A DNA stretch of 64,000 bases from contig OZ024745.1 of assembly GCA_964016885.1 (NCBI GenBank), positions 56,836,300 through 56,900,299 on the forward strand, given 5' to 3'. Source of the stretch: Eledone cirrhosa. Taxonomy: Eukaryota > Mollusca > Cephalopoda > Octopoda > Eledonidae. A model generated the notes under the pieces. That model made no database searches, was not told the origin of the DNA, and saw only the letters and a list, made by a program, of their open reading frames with translations. This document shows, in pieces, positions 59,640-64,000 of the stretch (position 1 is the stretch's first letter; every line of letters starts with the position of its first letter). A program made the position numbers and the translations under genes.

Positions 59640-60125
59640 AACATATACAGCTCCATATGCAAATGAGGCTAACCAACCAAACTGCCCAGGCGAAAAAAAC
59701 TATATATTTTCGTCTGATTCAAGTACCAGCAGAGATCAGTGGAAGCATGTCCTGGTGATATCTAAAGCTTCATATGCACATAGACAATTGTCCCATACTG
59801 CATCTGCTGGAACCCACTAGACGGAGCTAGCCGTCAGTATTTCATTATTCATGTTTATTTATTAAACACACCATATATATATACGATATATATGTATATA
59901 TATATATATGGGAGTGAAAGTGGGTATTTATATGAACAAATATATGTTAACGACAGCTAGGGGAATTGGCAAATCTCATACATATAGCTGGTCATTATCA
60001 GTTATAATATATCTCCAAGCAGTACATTTGTATTATTATGTGTGTTGAACTGTGGAATATATTGTTTGACATTGTATACAACTAAACGTACGTATACTAA
60101 TATGTACTTGAGGAAATATGATGCA
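59640..60125. other. Unique DNA
   Basis: An open plus-strand frame to 59820 (NCPGEKNYIFSSDSSTSRDQ) has no recognised motif. The rest is AT-rich. Confidence 0.45.
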
Positions 60126-60128
60126 ACT

Positions 60129-60129
<1 letters not shown>

Positions 60130-60181
<52 letters not shown>

Positions 60182-60315
60182 TATATTTTATATATACATA
60201 CATACAGTGTGCGTTGGTATGTGTTAACTATATATATGTGTGTGTATGTGCATATGTGTGTGGGCACGTGCGTGTAAGTGTTAGTGTGTGTGTTTGTGAG
60301 TGTGTATGAGTATGT
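60130..60315 (+). repeat. (TA)n and (GT)-rich microsatellites
   Basis: About 50 bp of TA, then TA/GT-rich sequence. Confidence 0.93.
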
Positions 60316-60319
60316 GTGC

Positions 60320-62088
60320 GTGAAAGCACGTTTGTGATAGTAAAACAAAATGGCTACTGAATGTATTTGCATACATGTCAAATGTTTAATGAATCGATCA
60401 AGAAAATCCGGTGCTACAGGTTACTTTTAATATCTTAGTCAAGTTGTTTATTCTAGGTTAAGTGCATATATGTACACATCAGTTATATGAGACAAGCCCA
60501 TCATGTCTCCAATATGTATTTATCTAACTAACAAACCTGACTCTTTATTGGCCAAAGCGTTTCTTGACGCGTATACAATGTATTAACTTTATTACGGTCA
60601 TCGTAGACTGGCTGCATATTCTCAGCGAACCGTAACAGTATTTGATTCTCTTTTGCGGATAAGTGCTGTTTCTCTTTTTCATGTTTCAATACAACACATA
60701 TCATTCCTTTGAAATCTATTAATGTAGCTACATCCAGTTTATATTCAGTGTCTCACTCTATATATTTCTTGCTTAATCTCAACCGTTACAATTATGAATG
60801 TCTTTTATTTTCTTTGTTTATTTTGTTCTTTCAATGCTAATAACATATTACATCTCTGCTAAGGAGGATAATGTGGAATTTGGAGTGTAAAGCTTCATGA
60901 ACCATAAACTACCACGGAGAACTAAGAACATGATTGGTTCTAATCTCCTTTTGCTTGAAGGGACCTAAAAAACTGTATTTCTTGACCTCGGAAGCATATA
61001 GATCGATGATTAACCCGATTTCCGTGGTGTGAAGTGACTTAGAGTACATGATCCCGCTGGACTGTACGCCAGTCCATCGCTTGCTTAAACATTAAAATAT
61101 TGCATGTACTAATTGTCAACTGAGTATACTAGAGCAATATGAAATGAAGTGTGTTGCTCAATAATACAACACAGGAATACAGGCCACGAAAATATGATTA
61201 TATATTCAACAACCTTACCACTTATTTTCCTCTTCCGGCGGAATGAATGCCACTTTTGTTATCGATGGAATTTCAACGCGGAATTATATAGTAAATGTAA
61301 TGTCATCCGATGATCAAACGATCTCTCTGAATCCGCCATATAATCTATTAGACGGAATAATACTCATGCAGCTCCAATGGAAGCTTAATTTTAATTTATT
61401 ACAGGCTTAACTTTCCAGTTCTACCTCTGGACAGTATTTTATATTTGCACTTGAATCATTAGCCTCTCGACTACACATATAGCAAGGACACTCTTCACGT
61501 ATCAACATTAACTCTTGACATTTATCATATCATTTTATCACAAAAGATACGAAAATCCATTCTTGATTAATATACCATGCCCTATAGTATTACTCTGTAG
61601 TTACTTCAAAGATATCTTTGACCTTATGCAATCATACGAATTAATATCAAGATTATCGATTAATATATACAGTTTAAGAAGAGGCGGGTTAGCTCTGTTA
61701 TAAGGACGTAGCTTAGTAATTCAACAGGGGAATAGATTGGGACAGTTTGCAAAGTAGCGTGTAACATAAGTCACCGTTGGATTTTAATATACACATTTTC
61801 ACATGAAACTCTGCAAAAATATATGACGCCTTTCATTCTTTCGGATTTTAAACAAATTGAATAGTATAGATATATTTAATATATCCTAGGCCACCCTAAA
61901 TATGTATCATTGTTTCTAAGTTAGAAATCAATAATTTTGATGAGGGAAATGTAGAACTTCGGAGGTTATTTATTCTCTGTCCATATTATGTTTAATTTAA
62001 TAATGTTCCATCACGATTCGGGATTGCATTTCGAGGTCTACGCCTATATAATTGATCACTTAGTTTTTATAAACTGTGCCCCACTTTG
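60320..62088. other. AT-rich unique DNA, no gene seen
   Basis: No frame longer than about 60 codons and no recognised repeat. Confidence 0.6.
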
Positions 62089-62091
<3 letters not shown>

Positions 62092-62138
<47 letters not shown>

Positions 62139-62152
62139 CATACATATATATA
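62092..62152 (+). repeat. (TA)n
   Basis: About 45 bp of TA with a few interruptions. Confidence 0.95.
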
Positions 62153-62329
62153 AACAATGAGTTATATCGTTAGGTGATGAATATTCAACAGAGTTATGTT
62201 CATAAAAGTAATGAAGCACTCTACAGAAAAACTTTTTTCTGGAGTATTATAATATTATATTATTAATAGTAATAAATGGAAAAATTTCACTAAAGCAAAA
62301 TATTTATTTTATTATACGTATTTCAAGAA

Positions 62330-62590
62330 TACCAATATATATATATGTGGAGGGCGATGTTTTTAACCAGATTATTGGTGATGTTTCTAGGATTGTTAGA
62401 GCGGCGGTGGATGTAGTGCAGGTTGATATATATATATATATGAGTGTCGTGTTGTTTAGATTTATTGTAATATGTAGTTCTTTTTGTAAACTTCTCTGAT
62501 TTGTTTCTTTCTGATGTATTTCTGGTTAGTATCAGAGTGAATACTTTAATCGTGTTGTTTACTGTAATTGTCAATATATATTTAAGTAGA
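62330..62590 (-). pseudogene. PLE reverse transcriptase tail fragment
   Basis: Minus-strand frame: TITVNNTIKVFTLIL (compare the I-T-I-x-x-N-L-K-x-V-x-F-L-D block after YRDD), then an AT-rich insert with a TA run, then NLHYIHRRSNNPRNITNNLVKNI (the Y-V-H-R-x-S-N-H-P block of PLEs). No catalytic motif is included. It is flanked by short TA runs. Confidence 0.5.
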
Positions 62591-62616
62591 TATATCTGTT
62601 GCGGCCCTAATTTCGT

Positions 62617-63290
62617 TCTGGTTTTCGATTTCTCAAGTTATTGGTTAGGTTTGTTTGGAGTGGTGGAGTACTTGTAAATATTGGGCGGGATCTTAGTTTG
62701 ATGTAATTATATTTCTTTGCGTTTATTTGTTCCTTAAAAAGGTTGATAAATTCCCGTATATTTTAGATTAGGTTAATTGCATAATTACAGGGTTTCAGTT
62801 TAGACGATTTGGCTTTCTTATTGTTAATCATGCGGTATATTTTACTGAGTGTCTCAGTGTTGGCACATATTTCCCGAGAGTTTGATTCAGTGTTTGGTCG
62901 ATTTTGGAATGGGTGAACTGTCAGTAAAGTAATGCTGAAGTTGGATGTAATTGCTATGCGTTTAGTGTTTATGTTTTTCTATATCTTTTGGCAAGTATTG
63001 CTGTATCGGTTCTTATGATTTAGTGTATGTTTTTATGATTCTCCATATTATGTGTGGGAGCAATGTGTATAATGTGATGAGGTTGTGTTCACTGCATCGC
63101 AATATTGAAAACACCTAATATCAGGCCGCAGCTTAATGACATTTTCTGCGCACATACCAGTTATATGGGCAGGATTGGCGTTTTTTTTAATGCTGGGATT
63201 GTTCGTTTATGATATGCGACGGGTACGATTGGTTATAATTCAGTTCTATTTAGGTTTGTATTTGGTTGTGTGAGGTGTTATGGAATACAT
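62617..63290 (-). pseudogene. Decayed reading frame of unknown family
   Basis: One minus-strand frame stays readable for about 220 codons, interrupted by at least five stops: NNPSIKKNANPAHITGMCAE, NVIKLRPDIRCFQYCDAVN, KRIAITSNFSITLLTVHPF, SREICANTETLSKIYRMIN, REFINLFKEQINAKKYNYI. The composition is protein-like and not repeat-derived. It lies just upstream of, and on the same strand as, the PLE tail at 62.4 kb, so it may be an N-terminal domain of that element or another ORF. I do not recognise it. Confidence 0.35.
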
Positions 63291-63360
63291 TTGTTTGAGA
63301 GCGCCCATAGTGTTAATCTATTTTCGATTTCTTTGCATTTAATTTAGTGCAAATAACAGT

Positions 63361-63530
<170 letters not shown>

Positions 63531-63539
63531 TACGATAAT

Positions 63540-64000
63540 CATGTTGACTAATCGGGGTTGCGTATGCAATGCACCAATCGGTGAATAATGATATGCAATT
63601 TGCTTTAAGCACTCAACGTCTTGTTTTCTTACCAAATATGTTTTGTCAGTTAGTGGCGGAATATATGTAGATTAAGGAGAATGGGAAGTGCGGTGTAGAT
63701 CTTAGAAGTCCCTTATTAACAAAGCTCTGATACATATTTCAATGACGATCAATTGTTCAATTATACAACCAGTCACGCGATATGATCACACTACGTCTTA
63801 TGTAATGAAGTTCCGTTTCCTAGGTAATCCAATTTAAAGATAAGGGAGATGACAGGATTGATGTTTTCATTGCTGAATTCAAAGTGAACGGACTTCAGCT
63901 ATGAAAACACACTTTTTCAGTTCCTTTGTTCGGAAAAGTAACTTTATTACATAGGCTGATGTCTGATGATATAGCGTGACTGGGTGTATTATTGAAAAAT
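63540..64000. other. Unique DNA to window end
   Basis: No gene or repeat recognised. Confidence 0.5.

Overview
The window looks like non-coding, repeat-rich nuclear DNA of a cephalopod mollusc, most likely an octopus. The main evidence is about ten copies of a tRNA-related SINE whose body has the 'catccttacggggtcgataa' block, which I recognise from cephalopod tRNA-derived SINEs. The dense (TA)n, (CA)n and trinucleotide microsatellites, AT-rich unique DNA and lack of compact gene arrangement also fit. The species call is inference. I found no convincing host protein-coding gene, rRNA or tRNA gene. Every reading frame with recognisable homology belongs to a decayed retroelement.

Layout. 0-10 kb: SINEs, a decayed Penelope-like element (PLE) reverse transcriptase (2.5-3.4 kb), a hammerhead-ribozyme-bearing repeat (3.8 kb), and a LINE whose halves are inverted head to head (4.6-5.36 kb). 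10-28 kb: mostly AT-rich unique DNA, with a possible mariner fragment (10.0 kb), a decayed PLE (16.6-17.9 kb), a LINE 3' end (22.6 kb) and a PLE-end palindrome (23.7 kb). 28.5-32.9 kb: a nearly full-span but frameshifted Tx1-like (L1-superfamily) LINE, the most GC-rich block here. 32.9-34.3 kb: five SINEs in a row. 34.9-36.1 kb: an LTR-like direct repeat pair plus an inverted piece. 37-39 kb: a decayed LINE RT and a decayed PLE C-terminus. 39.5-43 kb: unique DNA and a LINE fragment. 44.6-50.5 kb: nested PLE units with GIY-YIG endonuclease remnants and inverted ends between (TA)n tracts. 51-56.5 kb: a LINE zinc-finger tail, a large palindrome carrying hammerhead motifs on both strands, and a second Tx1-like copy. 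56.5-59.6 kb: nested palindromes, including a hairpin with arms near 600 bp. 59.6-64 kb: unique DNA, a PLE tail and an unidentified decayed frame.

The most interesting system is the set of PLE-type repeats that sit in (TA)n microsatellites, are arranged as inverted pairs, and in several cases keep a type I hammerhead ribozyme fold: core CUGAUGA and GAAA, a tiny stem III, and U-H at the cleavage site. Hammerhead motifs in PLEs are known in general (Cervera and De la Pena). The specific copies, their placement in head-to-head palindromes, and the (TA)n association are read from this sequence. All base pairing was worked out by hand and no searches were run.
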